A DNA stretch of 48,085 nt, from positions 1 through 48,085 of the forward strand of contig JAUWNW010000005.1 of the NCBI GenBank assembly GCA_030612445.1. The letters run 5' to 3'. Below the pieces are notes generated by a model. It had not been told where the DNA came from and did not search any database. It saw only the letters and a program-made list of their open reading frames with translations. Positions 6,691-15,394 of this stretch are shown one piece after another. Origin of the DNA: Candidatus Aminicenantota bacterium (GTDB lineage: Bacteria; Acidobacteriota; Aminicenantia; Aminicenantales; Aminicenantaceae). How positions within the stretch are numbered: position 1 is the stretch's first letter; every line of letters begins with the position of its first letter. The position numbers were made by a program, and so were the translations under genes.

Positions 6691-8860
6691 ATAGACTCCC
6701 GTGATGGGGAGATTTTAGAACCTGACTTTTTAGGTCTTCCCCTGAGGCAATGATCTCAGCTTCGGCCTCCCATTCAATGTCTCCGGTAAGAAGAAAAGAA
6801 GTATTTTTGTAGGTAAGTTTTAGGACTAGAGATTGATTATTATGCACAGAGGTAATGGCTTTTCTGCTTCTGTCAGGGTGAAGTACTTTGATTTTAATTT
6901 TTCCCAAGGTGATTTTATCTCCTCGAAAGATGGTTTTGTGAGAAAGGCTGGCAGGAAGGCTAGCTTTAAAAAGAGCATAACCCTTGTTATTTGGTGGAAT
7001 GCAGCCTTCCCAGAATTCTCCTATTTTAAAATTTTTCACCACGGATTTTAATCCATTCATGTGGTCGGGATGAGCGTGAGATAGGACCAGATAATCTATT
7101 TTTTTTATTCCTTTGTGCCAGAGGGCTGGGGAAACTACATTTTCACCTATGTCAAATGTGTCGGTTCGGGAACCGCCGCCATCGATCAGCATTTTTTTGC
7201 GGCCTGGGAATTCGACCAGGATGGAATCACCTTGACCTATGTCAAGAGCCGTGATTTTCAGATCTCTGCAGGATGATGTGAAGGGATAGGAAATCATAAT
7301 TAAAAAACAGACCAGAAAGAGGACTGGGATAGTGATCCGAATTTTTTTATCCCTGAAAGGAATTAATAATAGAATAAGCAGGGAGTAATAGGAAATTATT
7401 GTAAATAAATGCGGGCCGGGGATTCTATAGGATAAAAATGAAACCTGTGAGGAAAGATGAGTTAAATGGAGAAGCAGGCTTATGAGAAAGTTAAGAATAT
7501 GGACAAAAAGCTGAGTTGGTGCAAAAACAATAAAAGATAGAAGAAAAAATAAATATCCGCCTGCCATTACTAATGCAACAAGGGGGAATGCTGCGTAATT
7601 CAAGAGAAAGGCTGAAAAGGATACTCGATTGAAAGTACTTAAAAGAATCGGGAGAATTCCAAGCTGGGCGCATAAGGTGATAGCAAAGATCTCACTTATA
7701 CGGAGGGGAAGCCGGGGAAGATATTTGATGATTTTGGGAAAAAAAAGAATAATGGATAAGGTTGCGGCAAATGTTAGTTGGAAGCCTACCGAAAAAAGGC
7801 TAAAAGGATTAATCAAAAGAAGAAAGAAGGCGCTTATGGAGAGGGTATTGAGCAGGGGAGCATTATTCCAGATAAGTTTTGCGGTCAGATAGGCGAGAGT
7901 CATTATTGTGGCACGGAGTACGGAAGGCCGTCCTTCCACCAGAAATACGTAAAAAACAAGGAATCCCATTAATAAAAGGTAGCTTCCTCGTTCAGGAATT
8001 CGCAAGAATTTGAAAAATGAAAACAGGAAAAATGAGATTATTGCGATATGAGCACCTGAAATGGCAAAAAGATGATACAGTCCGGAATCTTGGAAAGACC
8101 GGATCACAGATGTATCCAGCCTACTTCTCTCGCCTAATATTAAGGCTTCAAGCACTGCTCCCTGTGAGGACACGCCGCTCTGGTTTCCAGATGAGAAAAA
8201 TTTTTCTAGCTTATCCTGCAGTTTTAACCTGAGCCCTGAAATTATGTGCAGAGGGGAATAGGCTTTTCCGTCTTTGATTTTTTCAACGAGCAGCGGGGAT
8301 TTTGTGTAGGCTGATTTATGAACTCCCAGGGTTTTCAGATAAAGCCCTAAGGGAGGTGTCTGAAAATTGTGATAACTGCTCAAAGAACTGAGTTTTGCTG
8401 ATACTTTGACCCTGTCGCCTATGAGAAGATTCAAAGGAGAAGAGAATTCTGAGGAATGATATACGGATATGCGAAGCCGGCCTTCTGTTTTCATTTCCTG
8501 GTTGCGGTAATTTATTTTTTTGACTTTAAGATAAAGGACATCTTTGTCTATGCCGCGAGAGGGGGATTTGTATAAATTACCGGTAAAATCGATGTATTCA
8601 GGTGCATCGAATTTGGAGAGAGAGTTATTCGTGTAATTGATTTCAGAAAAGGAGTAGAGGCTTGCTCCCAGGAAAAATGTCATCATCAAAATAAAAAGCA
8701 AGGCTATTTTATCTTTTCGATATAAAAAAAAGAATACCCAGGCAGAAACTGAACATATAAGTAAACTTGTTATCTGCCAGGAAAGGCAGGGAGAAAGTAG
8801 TGAAGCAAAAAATATCCCTGAGACTAAGGGTAGAACCAATAATAGAAATGGGAATGCCAT
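6632..8860 (-). CDS. comEC: DNA internalization protein ComEC/Rec2 (3' end frameshifted)
   Basis: ComEC forms the inner-membrane channel for single-stranded DNA uptake. This frame (742 residues) has N-terminal membrane helices, an OB-like segment (about 85-180), and the competence domain with GLYHLFAISGAHIAI (about 260-275) and about eight more helices. The C-terminal metallo-beta-lactamase-like domain carries DIGQGDS, DGGG and the metal motif HAHPDH, then LTGDIE and SPHHGS. After PHHGS the frame is wrong; the true continuation is at 6486-6690. The start lies 12 bases past the M20 gene's stop on the same strand, so the two are probably co-transcribed. No other competence genes are nearby. Confidence 0.93.
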   Translation of the reverse strand: MAFPFLLLVLPLVSGIFFASLLSPCLSWQITSLLICSVSAWVFFFLYRKDKIALLFILMMTFFLGASLYSFSEINYTNNSLSKFDAPEYIDFTGNLYKSPSRGIDKDVLYLKVKKINYRNQEMKTEGRLRISVYHSSEFSSPLNLLIGDRVKVSAKLSSLSSYHNFQTPPLGLYLKTLGVHKSAYTKSPLLVEKIKDGKAYSPLHIISGLRLKLQDKLEKFFSSGNQSGVSSQGAVLEALILGERSRLDTSVIRSFQDSGLYHLFAISGAHIAIISFFLFSFFKFLRIPERGSYLLLMGFLVFYVFLVEGRPSVLRATIMTLAYLTAKLIWNNAPLLNTLSISAFFLLLINPFSLFSVGFQLTFAATLSIILFFPKIIKYLPRLPLRISEIFAITLCAQLGILPILLSTFNRVSFSAFLLNYAAFPLVALVMAGGYLFFLLSFIVFAPTQLFVHILNFLISLLLHLTHLSSQVSFLSYRIPGPHLFTIISYYSLLILLLIPFRDKKIRITIPVLFLVCFLIMISYPFTSSCRDLKITALDIGQGDSILVEFPGRKKMLIDGGGSRTDTFDIGENVVSPALWHKGIKKIDYLVLSHAHPDHMNGLKSVVKNFKIGEFWEGCIPPNNKGYALFKASLPASLSHKTIFRGDKITLGKIKIKVLHPDRSRKAITSVHNNQSLVLKLTYKNTSFLLTGDIEWEAEAEIIASGEDLKSQVLKSPHHGSLSSSSQLSSKQSLQKSSSYQ

Positions 8861-8871
8861 AATAAAAGATA

Positions 8872-10176
8872 TCAGTATAAGCTAGAACCAAAACTATCCT
8901 GGGAAGCCAGGCAGTCAAGCAAAAGATAGCAAGCGATTTTTATGCCAAGGGCGATACTGCGTTCATCAGGGTTAAAATAGGGGCTGTGTAAGGGAGGCAT
9001 TGTTTTTTGGCCGGGAGGTTTTACTCCCAGAAAAAAATAGAACCCTGGAATTTTTTGACTGAATATTGAGAAGTCTTCTGCAACCATTTGCGGCTGGAGA
9101 GGCAGAACATTGTCTTTGCCAACTGCTTCTTGAAGTACCGGAAGCATGATGTCCCCCAGGCTAGGATGATTATAAACCGGGGGAGCGCCTTTCCGGTAAT
9201 TGAAGGTATAATTTGCTCCGAAAGGATGGGTTATGCCTTGGACAATATTTTCCAGCATGGTTTCGATTTTAGTTCTGTTTGTCCGGGTTAATGTTCTTAC
9301 TGTACCCTCTAGGGTAACTGAGTCGGCAATTATGTTTGACCTACTCCCGCCTCTGATTTTTCCGAAGGACACAACAGCCGGGTCTGAGGGATCGATCATG
9401 CGGTCCATAAAGGATTGGATAGAGATAATAGTATGGGCTGCTAAAGTAATGGCATCTATTCCTTCATATGGTCTGGCCCCATGGGAGCTTTTCCCTTTGA
9501 TTATAATTTCAACCGTATCCGATGATGCCATTATGGGCCCGGAGGAAAAAAGGATTTGTCCCACCTCAATACTAGGCCATACGTGTTGTCCAAAGATAGC
9601 CATAACCGGAGGCTCCTTTAGAACACCTTCTTTTACCATCAAGGAGGCGCCTCCTTCTTCGCCTTTGGGAGGGCCTTCTTCTGCCGGCTGGAAGATGAAT
9701 TTAATATTACCTTTTATCTTATCTTTTAAATTACTAAGCACTATTGCGGTTCCCAGTGCTATTGACATATGGATATCGTGGCCGCAGGCATGCATAACAC
9801 CAGGATTAAGCGATGTATAGGGGACGTGGGTTTTTTCGTGAATGGGAAGGGCGTCCATGTCTGCTCTTAGTCCGAGGGTGAAGCCTTCCTGATCTCCTTC
9901 TAATAAGCCGGATACTCCGGTTCCAGCAATCCCGGATTTAACTTCTATGCCAAGGGACATCAGTTTTGAAGTGATAAGTTTAGAAGTTTCATATTCCCTG
10001 TTACTCAGCTCAGGGTTCATATGCAGGAAGCGTCTGATTTGTATTATTTCGTTAATGTGTTTTTTGATTTCTTTTTCGATCAGCAGGGCTGTAGCCCTGT
10101 CTATTGTAAACCCGGCGGGTGTTAATAATACAAAGAAAAGAAGCAGGGAAAATAATTTTTTTATCCATGCTGACAT
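8872..10176 (-). CDS. Secreted M20-family amidohydrolase/peptidase
   Basis: A 434-residue dinuclear-metal hydrolase of the IAA-amino-acid hydrolase, N-acyl-amino-acid amidohydrolase and hippurate hydrolase group. It has an N-terminal signal peptide (about residues 1-24), so it probably acts outside the cytoplasm, which is unusual since most relatives are cytoplasmic. Metal-site motifs include RADMDALP, HACGHDIHMS, AEEGP with GGASLM, and the MVAEDFS segment near the C-terminus. A dimerisation insert starts near SSHGARPYEGIDA. Substrate cannot be told; release of amino acids from acylated or peptide precursors is likely. It precedes comEC on the same strand. Confidence 0.88.
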   Translation of the reverse strand: MSAWIKKLFSLLLFFVLLTPAGFTIDRATALLIEKEIKKHINEIIQIRRFLHMNPELSNREYETSKLITSKLMSLGIEVKSGIAGTGVSGLLEGDQEGFTLGLRADMDALPIHEKTHVPYTSLNPGVMHACGHDIHMSIALGTAIVLSNLKDKIKGNIKFIFQPAEEGPPKGEEGGASLMVKEGVLKEPPVMAIFGQHVWPSIEVGQILFSSGPIMASSDTVEIIIKGKSSHGARPYEGIDAITLAAHTIISIQSFMDRMIDPSDPAVVSFGKIRGGSRSNIIADSVTLEGTVRTLTRTNRTKIETMLENIVQGITHPFGANYTFNYRKGAPPVYNHPSLGDIMLPVLQEAVGKDNVLPLQPQMVAEDFSIFSQKIPGFYFFLGVKPPGQKTMPPLHSPYFNPDERSIALGIKIACYLLLDCLASQDSFGSSLY

Positions 10177-10242
10177 AAATCTATCCTACTACAGAACCTG
10201 CAGAAAAACCAGGAAAAACAGAGTAATATATAGTTAAATTAT

Positions 10243-10345
10243 TTAGCCTGAACTATTCATAAAAAATGGCAGAATCAAAGCAAAGTAAAGTCTCTTACCT
10301 AATCCTGTCTTCCCTGTTTTTCCTGTTTTATCTGTTTTAGAAGCT
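10243..10345. repeat. R1 left end with a CCTGTTTTTCCTG-type tail
   Basis: TTAGCCTGAACTATTCATAA begins at 10243 and runs into AAAAATGGCAG, a variant of the R1 arm. It is followed by TCCCTGTTTTTCCTGTTTTA, the low-complexity tail seen beside other R1 ends. No inverted partner is visible, so this is a partial copy between the M20 gene and the mutase gene. The 160-base gap holds nothing else. Confidence 0.6.
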
Positions 10346-11893
10346 TGCTTCCTGATAAGTGCCGAAGTTGTCTTTAAGTATATCAGAAATTTCGCCTAGG
10401 GTTGCCAAACACTTTACTGCATCAATAATAAAAGGCATGAGATTTTTGTTATCGATTATAGCATTGTTTAAAGCGTGCAGAGATTTTTTTGTCAGGGAAG
10501 CGTTTCTGCGTTTCTTTACTTCTCTTAGCTTTTGGATCTGTTTTTTTTCGATTTCTTTAGGGGGCGAATACAGATCGAATTGGATTTTTCCTCCTGAAGT
10601 ATTAAAGGAATTGAGGCCGACAATAAGCTGCTTTTTTTGTTCGATTTCCTTTTGATAAGCGTAAGCGCTGTCCTGAATTTTTTTCTGGACAAAACCGCTC
10701 TCAATGGCTTTAAGCATCCCGCCTAGGTCTTCAATTCTGTGAAGATAGTCATTAACGCTGGTTTCGATTCTGCCTGTTAAATTTTCTATAAAATATGAAC
10801 CTCCGAGGGGATCAACTGTATCGGTGGTTCTGCTCTCGTGCGCGATGATCTGTTGGGTGCGAAGGGCGATCCTGGCTGACTCTTGGCTGGGAAGGGCCAG
10901 GGCCTCGTCTCTGGAATTTGTGTGCAGGGATTGAGTGCCTCCTATTATGGAAGCCAGGGCCTGCAGGGTGACTCTAATAATATTATTATCTGGTTCCTGA
11001 GCGGTCAGAGTGGCTCCACTGGTCTGAGTGTGAAATCTGAATTTCCACGAGTTTGGATTTTTTGCGTTAAATTTGTTCCGTACTATTTTTGCCCAGATGC
11101 GCCGGGCCGCCCGGAACTTGGCGATTTCCTCGAAAAAATTGTTATGGGCTGCCAGAAAAAATGACAATCTGGGGGCAAAAGTATCGATTTTTAATCCAAC
11201 TTCCCTAGCTGCTTTGATGTAGGTTATTGCATTGGCGAAGGTAAAAGCAAGCTCTTGTACAGCATCAGCACCTGCTTCGCGGATGTGGTAACCGCTTATA
11301 CTCATAGTATTCCAAGTAGGGACTTTTTTCTGACAAAAAGCCAGTATATCGGTAATAATTTTTAGAGAAGCTTTGGGCGGGTAGATGTATGTTCCCCGGG
11401 CGATATATTCTTTGAGGATGTCATTCTGGATAGTTCCCGTGAGTTGCTTCCACGCAATTCCTTTTTTTTCCGCTAAAACCAGATACATGGCAAGGATGAT
11501 TGCAGCAGTAGAGTTTATCGTCATTGAAACAGAAACTTTTTCCAGAGGGATTCCCTTGAATAGAATTTCCATGTCTTCTAGGCTGTCAATAGCAACTCCG
11601 ACTTTTCCGACTTCACCAAGGGCCAGGTTATGGTCCGAATCCAGGCCGACTTGAGTAGGCAGGTCAAAAGCGACACTTAGGCCGGTCTGTCCCTGCTCCA
11701 AAAGATAGCGGTATCTTTGGTTGGATTCCTGAGCAGTTCCGTAACCGGCATATTGGCGCATTGTCCATAACCGTCCCCGGTACATATTTTGGTATATTCC
11801 TCTGGTAAATGGATATTCTCCGGCTTTTCCCAGGTCCCTGGAGGGATTGAAGAAGGATAAATCTTTTTCTGAATACTCTCTCTTTACTTTCAA
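10337..11893 (-). CDS. Methylmalonyl-CoA mutase, large (catalytic) subunit without B12-binding domain
   Basis: A 518-residue TIM-barrel subunit interconverting methylmalonyl-CoA and succinyl-CoA with adenosylcobalamin. Diagnostic stretches are [66 protein letters not shown] and [12 protein letters not shown]. It ends near [16 protein letters not shown], so the separate cobalamin-binding subunit must be encoded elsewhere, as in the split enzymes of archaea and several bacteria. The start appears to be TTG at 11893 with no clear ribosome site; no ATG lies upstream in frame. It follows eno by 27 bases on the same strand, so translation may depend on eno. Related acyl-CoA mutases (such as isobutyryl-CoA mutase) cannot be fully excluded. 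Confidence 0.9.
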   Translation of the reverse strand: MKVKREYSEKDLSFFNPSRDLGKAGEYPFTRGIYQNMYRGRLWTMRQYAGYGTAQESNQRYRYLLEQGQTGLSVAFDLPTQVGLDSDHNLALGEVGKVGVAIDSLEDMEILFKGIPLEKVSVSMTINSTAAIILAMYLVLAEKKGIAWKQLTGTIQNDILKEYIARGTYIYPPKASLKIITDILAFCQKKVPTWNTMSISGYHIREAGADAVQELAFTFANAITYIKAAREVGLKIDTFAPRLSFFLAAHNNFFEEIAKFRAARRIWAKIVRNKFNAKNPNSWKFRFHTQTSGATLTAQEPDNNIIRVTLQALASIIGGTQSLHTNSRDEALALPSQESARIALRTQQIIAHESRTTDTVDPLGGSYFIENLTGRIETSVNDYLHRIEDLGGMLKAIESGFVQKKIQDSAYAYQKEIEQKKQLIVGLNSFNTSGGKIQFDLYSPPKEIEKKQIQKLREVKKRRNASLTKKSLHALNNAIIDNKNLMPFIIDAVKCLATLGEISDILKDNFGTYQEASF

Positions 11894-11920
11894 AGAAGAT
11901 CGGGTTTTAAGGTATTTTAT

Positions 11921-13216
11921 TCAGCTTAAATATTTTTGAAATACTTTTTTACCAGCGTAGCTACCTTTTTCGCCTAATATTTCCTCTATCTCCATCAGGC
12001 GATTATATTTTGCGACTCTTTCACTCCGGCTCAATGAACCTGTTTTGATCTGACCTGTATTAAGAGCTACACTGAGGTCTGCAATGAAAGTACTTGAGGT
12101 CTCTCCGGAACGATGAGAGATTACACAGGGATAATTATGTTTCTGGGCATACTTCACTGTCTCTATTGTTTCACTTAAAGATCCGATCTGGTTTAGCTTA
12201 ATAAGAATAGAATTTCCTATTCCCTCTTGAATACCTTCCTTGAGTATCTTCAGATTTGTAACAAAGATATCGTCTCCGACAATCTGTATTTTCTCTCCCA
12301 GTTCATCTGTCATGATTTTCCATCCTTCCCAATCATCTTCAGAAAAACCATCTTCGATTGAGATAATGGGGTAGTTGTCAACCAAGGAAGAATAGAATTT
12401 GATCATTTGATCAATGTTTTTTCTTGAACCATCTGATTTATGGAATACATAGACATTATCCTGGTAAAATTCAGAAGCTGCTGCATCGATGGCCAGAAAA
12501 ACGTCGGAACCAGCTTTATACCCAGCCCTTTCAATGGCCGCTAAAATAATGTCAAGTGCTTCTTTATTTGATTCTAAATTCGGGGCAAAGCCGCCTTCAT
12601 CTCCAACAGCAGTACTATATCCTTTTTTCTTAAGTATTTTCTTCAGCTGATGGAATACTTCAGCTGCCATTCTAATGGATTCCGAGAAATTTATTCCCCC
12701 GGCAGGCGCGATCATAAATTCCTGAATATCGACATTATTGTCCGCGTGAGCACCGCCATTAAGGATGTTTATCATGGGGACTGGAAGCAGGTATTTATCT
12801 TGCTTCTCAATATATTCAAACAACTCAATGCCTAATGCTTTTGCAGCCCCCTGCGCAGCTGCAAGAGAAACCGAAAGGATAGCGTTAGCTCCGAGTCTTT
12901 TTTTGGAAGGTGTCCCATCCAATTCGATCAGGCGTTTGTCTAGTTCAGCCTGTTTTAAGGCATCGAGTCCGGTTATTTCAGGCGCAATGATGTTTCTGAC
13001 ATTATTAACAGCAGTAAGCACTCCTTTCCCCAGGTACCTGGAAGGATCGCCGTCCCGTAATTCCAGGGCTTCACGCTTCCCAGTGGATGCCCCGGAGGGA
13101 ATTGAAGCTTCTTGAGTGATTCCGGATTTAAGAAAAATACGGGTGCAAATAGTCGGGTTTCCTCTTGAGTCAAGGATTTCGCGGGATTTAATTTTTGATA
13201 TTGTAGTTTCTGACAA
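11921..13216 (-). CDS. eno: Enolase
   Basis: A 431-residue glycolytic enzyme converting 2-phosphoglycerate to phosphoenolpyruvate, and also a likely source of phosphoenolpyruvate for the EI/HPr relay in this window. It shows [12 protein letters not shown] at the N-terminus, [16 protein letters not shown], the [12 protein letters not shown] segment with a Mg ligand, and the catalytic loop [15 protein letters not shown] followed by [18 protein letters not shown]. Full length. The start codon is TTG, supported by AGGAG about 8 bases upstream. Just upstream is an R1 element. Confidence 0.97.
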   Translation of the reverse strand: MSETTISKIKSREILDSRGNPTICTRIFLKSGITQEASIPSGASTGKREALELRDGDPSRYLGKGVLTAVNNVRNIIAPEITGLDALKQAELDKRLIELDGTPSKKRLGANAILSVSLAAAQGAAKALGIELFEYIEKQDKYLLPVPMINILNGGAHADNNVDIQEFMIAPAGGINFSESIRMAAEVFHQLKKILKKKGYSTAVGDEGGFAPNLESNKEALDIILAAIERAGYKAGSDVFLAIDAAASEFYQDNVYVFHKSDGSRKNIDQMIKFYSSLVDNYPIISIEDGFSEDDWEGWKIMTDELGEKIQIVGDDIFVTNLKILKEGIQEGIGNSILIKLNQIGSLSETIETVKYAQKHNYPCVISHRSGETSSTFIADLSVALNTGQIKTGSLSRSERVAKYNRLMEIEEILGEKGSYAGKKVFQKYLS

Positions 13217-13233
13217 TAATAGTCTCCTTTTTT

Positions 13234-13487
13234 CCTGCTCTATTCATAAAAAATGTCGATGTTTATGTTACGTTCTCTTACTTCTATTTTCTACATTAAT
13301 TGATACGAAAATCCTATTAACCATTTCGTTCACAATATAATCTCTATAAGTAATCGACATTTTATACTCTACGAGCGAGCCTATCATACCGCATCTACTT
13401 CGTTACACCCTATTCCCGGTGAAGTACCACAGCTTCATACCCTGTGCCTCGTATCTGGGGCAATCTCGACTCGTGAATAACTCAGGT
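13234..13487. repeat. Full-length R1 element (reference copy)
   Basis: The gap between eno and the YtxH gene is one R1 element with no gene. Its left end is CCTGCTCTATTCATAAAAAA and its right end is CGACTCGTGAATAACTCAGG. The internal arms TGTCGAT (13254-13260) and ATCGACA (13353-13359) pair; with flanking A/T runs the stem is 11 bp. The second half (13360-13487) holds GCATCTACTTCGTTAC, then CCACAGCTTCAT and CTCGTATCTG, shared with 5800-5858 and 47945-48055. A solo end, CCTGAACTATTC, follows at 13491. Confidence 0.8.
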
Positions 13488-13496
13488 CCACCTGAA

Positions 13497-13814
13497 CTAT
13501 TCTTTTTCTTTATGGATGGATTCCTGTTTTTTTTGGGATAATTCTTCTTTTTTCTTTTCCACAAAATCCTTGATAGCGCCGATACCTTCCGAAGTTTTCT
13601 CTTTTACGATATGGATTCCTTTTTCTGCTTCTTTGGAAACATGCTCATAACTTTCTTTAATTTTTTTGCCGGATTTTGAAGCCTGTTCCTGAATTTTTTT
13701 CCGTGTTTCTTCTCCGCTTGTAGGGGCAAATAATACACCCAGAATAAAACCAGTTGCAGTCCCTAAAAGAAAAGAAAGTGTGATTTCAATAGCGCTTGAA
13801 CCTTTATTTTCCAT
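13497..13814 (-). CDS. YtxH-domain small membrane protein
   Basis: A 105-residue protein with one glycine-rich transmembrane helix (about residues 10-29, LLGTATGFILGVLFAP), the SGEETRKKI segment typical of YtxH-type general stress proteins, and a charged Lys/Glu-rich helical tail. Molecular role is not established for the family. It has a strong AAGGAGG ribosome site and overlaps the upstream DUF948-like gene by 11 bases, the same pairing as ytxG-ytxH in Bacillus. Its TAG stop is formed by an R1-like sequence (CTGAACTATTC), so its natural C-terminus may have been altered. Confidence 0.8.
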   Translation of the reverse strand: MENKGSSAIEITLSFLLGTATGFILGVLFAPTSGEETRKKIQEQASKSGKKIKESYEHVSKEAEKGIHIVKEKTSEGIGAIKDFVEKKKEELSQKKQESIHKEKE

Positions 13815-14175
13815 GTTTGTCCTCCTTATTTTTTTTAAATTGCCGCCAACCTAAACGAATGATCGGATAAAGAAACGGTAAAAATTTAGAACCAGGGCGG
13901 ATGACCTTAGTAACAAAGAACCAGCTTGCTTCTGATAGGCCGGCTGTAATTTTTTTTGTTGCATCAACTACATCACCTAAATCATCTATTTTTTCGTTTA
14001 CTTTTTGGCTGACTTCATGCAAATTTTTTGAAAGAGTTTGTACCTCTATAAGGGTTTTTTCTCCTTCCCTGGCTGTTTTTTTTAATTGGATAAGGAAACT
14101 TATAAAAGCTGTAACCGCAACTACTGCAGCAATAGTAAGAATTAGAAGTAAAAATTGATTTAAGCTTAATGGCAT
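13804..14175 (-). CDS. DUF948-like (YtxG-type) membrane-anchored protein
   Basis: A 123-residue protein with one N-terminal transmembrane helix (about residues 7-30) followed by an amphipathic helical region (KTLIEVQTLSKNLHEVSQKV, then a DDLGDVVDATKKI segment) like DUF948 proteins. The C-terminal part is hydrophobic then basic. Function unknown. It overlaps the YtxH gene by 11 bases, so the two are translated together. The family call rests on layout and partner gene more than on a strong motif. Confidence 0.65.
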   Translation of the reverse strand: MPLSLNQFLLLILTIAAVVAVTAFISFLIQLKKTAREGEKTLIEVQTLSKNLHEVSQKVNEKIDDLGDVVDATKKITAGLSEASWFFVTKVIRPGSKFLPFLYPIIRLGWRQFKKNKEDKHGK

Positions 14176-14218
14176 TGCTCTTAAAAAATAGAATAAAAAT
14201 CAAACTTTGTCAAATTTA

Positions 14219-14310
14219 TTAACCTGAATTATGCACGAGTCGAGGTTGCCGCAGATACGAAAAAGCAGAAAAAACAGGAAAAACAGAGTTATTTACAGGC
14301 AGAGCCTGCG
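14219..14310. repeat. R1 end with purine-rich tail
   Basis: TTAACCTGAATTATGCACGA is followed by GTCGAGGTTGCCGCAGATAC, an inverted copy of the right end at 4506-4543, and then AAAAAACAGGAAAAACAGAG. It fills most of the 200-base gap between the DUF948-like gene and the next gene. No inverted partner was identified with confidence. Confidence 0.65.
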
Positions 14311-14375
14311 TTATTAAGTGTAATTACTGGGCAATCGCGCAGGTTAAATGCATAATACTTATAAAGCGATGAATA

Positions 14376-14963
14376 TTATTTATATAGGATTTTTTGAATG
14401 TTGTTTAGACCGAATTCCAGTTCTATTCTTTTTAAGGCCGCAGGGAAAGCAGTTGTATCTTTTTTAGCCAGGATCTGTTCCCATTCTTTTAAGGAAACGG
14501 AGGATGTGAAGCTAAGAGTCTTTTTGCCCAAACGGTTGATTCCAAGAAAAGCCTGCCAATGAGTGATCATGATAAGGGCAAGTATACCAAAGAAGATATT
14601 GGGGCCGGGGATCAAGGCCATTAATCCACTCACTGGAAGAAGAATGGTTTCAATAATTAATAAGAACAGATGTTTAGTTTTTTGTTTTTGTAAGAAAAGG
14701 AAAAATAGTATTCTTATTTTTTTTCCACTATCCTTTCCGGAAAAATATATCCTAATTTCATGCGCTTTTATGCGGTTAATATTTTCAAAGGCCTGTTCCT
14801 GTCGCAGGATTCTCAGAGGGAGAAGCATAAGTTTTTGCCTGGCAGCTGCCCATATTTTTTTAAAGCGGGAAAACTCCACTTTGATCTGTTGAAGAGGTTC
14901 GGATGAAAAGAACCTGAATTTATGCTGGTAATCCCTAGCAAAAAAGAACTCCATCTCAAACAT
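14376..14963 (-). CDS. Membrane protein with a PGPN motif, function unknown
   Basis: A 195-residue protein with a soluble, basic N-terminal half and a hydrophobic region (about residues 108-155) containing ALIPGPNIFFGILALIMITHWQAF. The PGPN-aromatic, His and Ala pattern resembles the group called mitochondrial K+-H+ exchange-related in eukaryotes; that likeness is from memory and is weak evidence for function. Two starts are possible, at codons 1 and 4, neither with a well-spaced ribosome site. The gene stands alone between repeat-filled gaps. Confidence 0.6.
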   Translation of the reverse strand: MFEMEFFFARDYQHKFRFFSSEPLQQIKVEFSRFKKIWAAARQKLMLLPLRILRQEQAFENINRIKAHEIRIYFSGKDSGKKIRILFFLFLQKQKTKHLFLLIIETILLPVSGLMALIPGPNIFFGILALIMITHWQAFLGINRLGKKTLSFTSSVSLKEWEQILAKKDTTAFPAALKRIELEFGLNNIQKILYK

Positions 14964-15330
14964 ATTTTATCATTTCCGGCCTCCTAGTTCCAGAAATTAA
15001 AAACCAAATCCAGGTTGCCATTTTTTTACCTATCAGGCGAGCCGAGATGAAATTCGGGTGTGGCTTGAGCTCGCTTCAGATTTTTAACGCTTCAGAAAAA
15101 TAAATTTTACGCTGATGACGCGGAGGAACGCGGATAAAACAAGTTGCTTTTTCTTTTTTGGCTTGCATCCAAAAAACAAAAAGCACATTCCAATTTGGGC
15201 AAGGCCCAAAATGTAAATCTTTTTTCCTCAGCATGAAGAATACTTTACGCATTGGCAGGGACTTACCAGTATCCATGCCTTAAAACTTTTGTAACTTTAA
15301 AAAAATGGAGGAACTGCTGGCTCCTAAGCA
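14964..15330. repeat. Gap with R2 copy and partial R3 fragment
   Basis: No gene seen before the leuS promoter. Bases 15100-15225 are an R2 copy: ACGCTGATGACGCGGAGGAA, then H1 (arms 15145-15161 and 15169-15185) and H2 (TTTGGGC-AAG-GCCCAAA, 15194-15210). Bases 15243-15281 hold the right end of R3 (GGGACTTACCAGTATCCATG). The rest ends in ATGGAGGAACTGCTGGCTCC, which resembles the outer ends of the element at 28337-28474. Confidence 0.7.
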
Positions 15331-15333
15331 TGG

Positions 15334-15362
15334 TTGACATTTAACAGGTATAACTTTAATAT
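15334..15362 (+). promoter_or_regulatory. Sigma-70-type promoter for leuS
   Basis: A perfect TTGACA (15334-15339) and TAATAT (15357-15362) are 17 bases apart. Transcription would start near 15369 and read leuS, lptE and holA. The leuS ribosome site AGAGGA lies at 15378-15383. Confidence 0.75.
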
Positions 15363-15394
15363 TTATTTTTGAATTTTAGAGGAAAAAAAATAAC

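Noticed and set aside
6632-6720. Programmed frameshift in comEC
   Set aside because: No slippery run followed by a structure is visible at the break, and ComEC is not known to use frameshifting; a lost base is simpler.
9233-9820. 195-codon open frame on the plus strand
   Set aside because: It lies wholly inside the well-supported M20 amidohydrolase gene on the minus strand and has no recognisable sequence.
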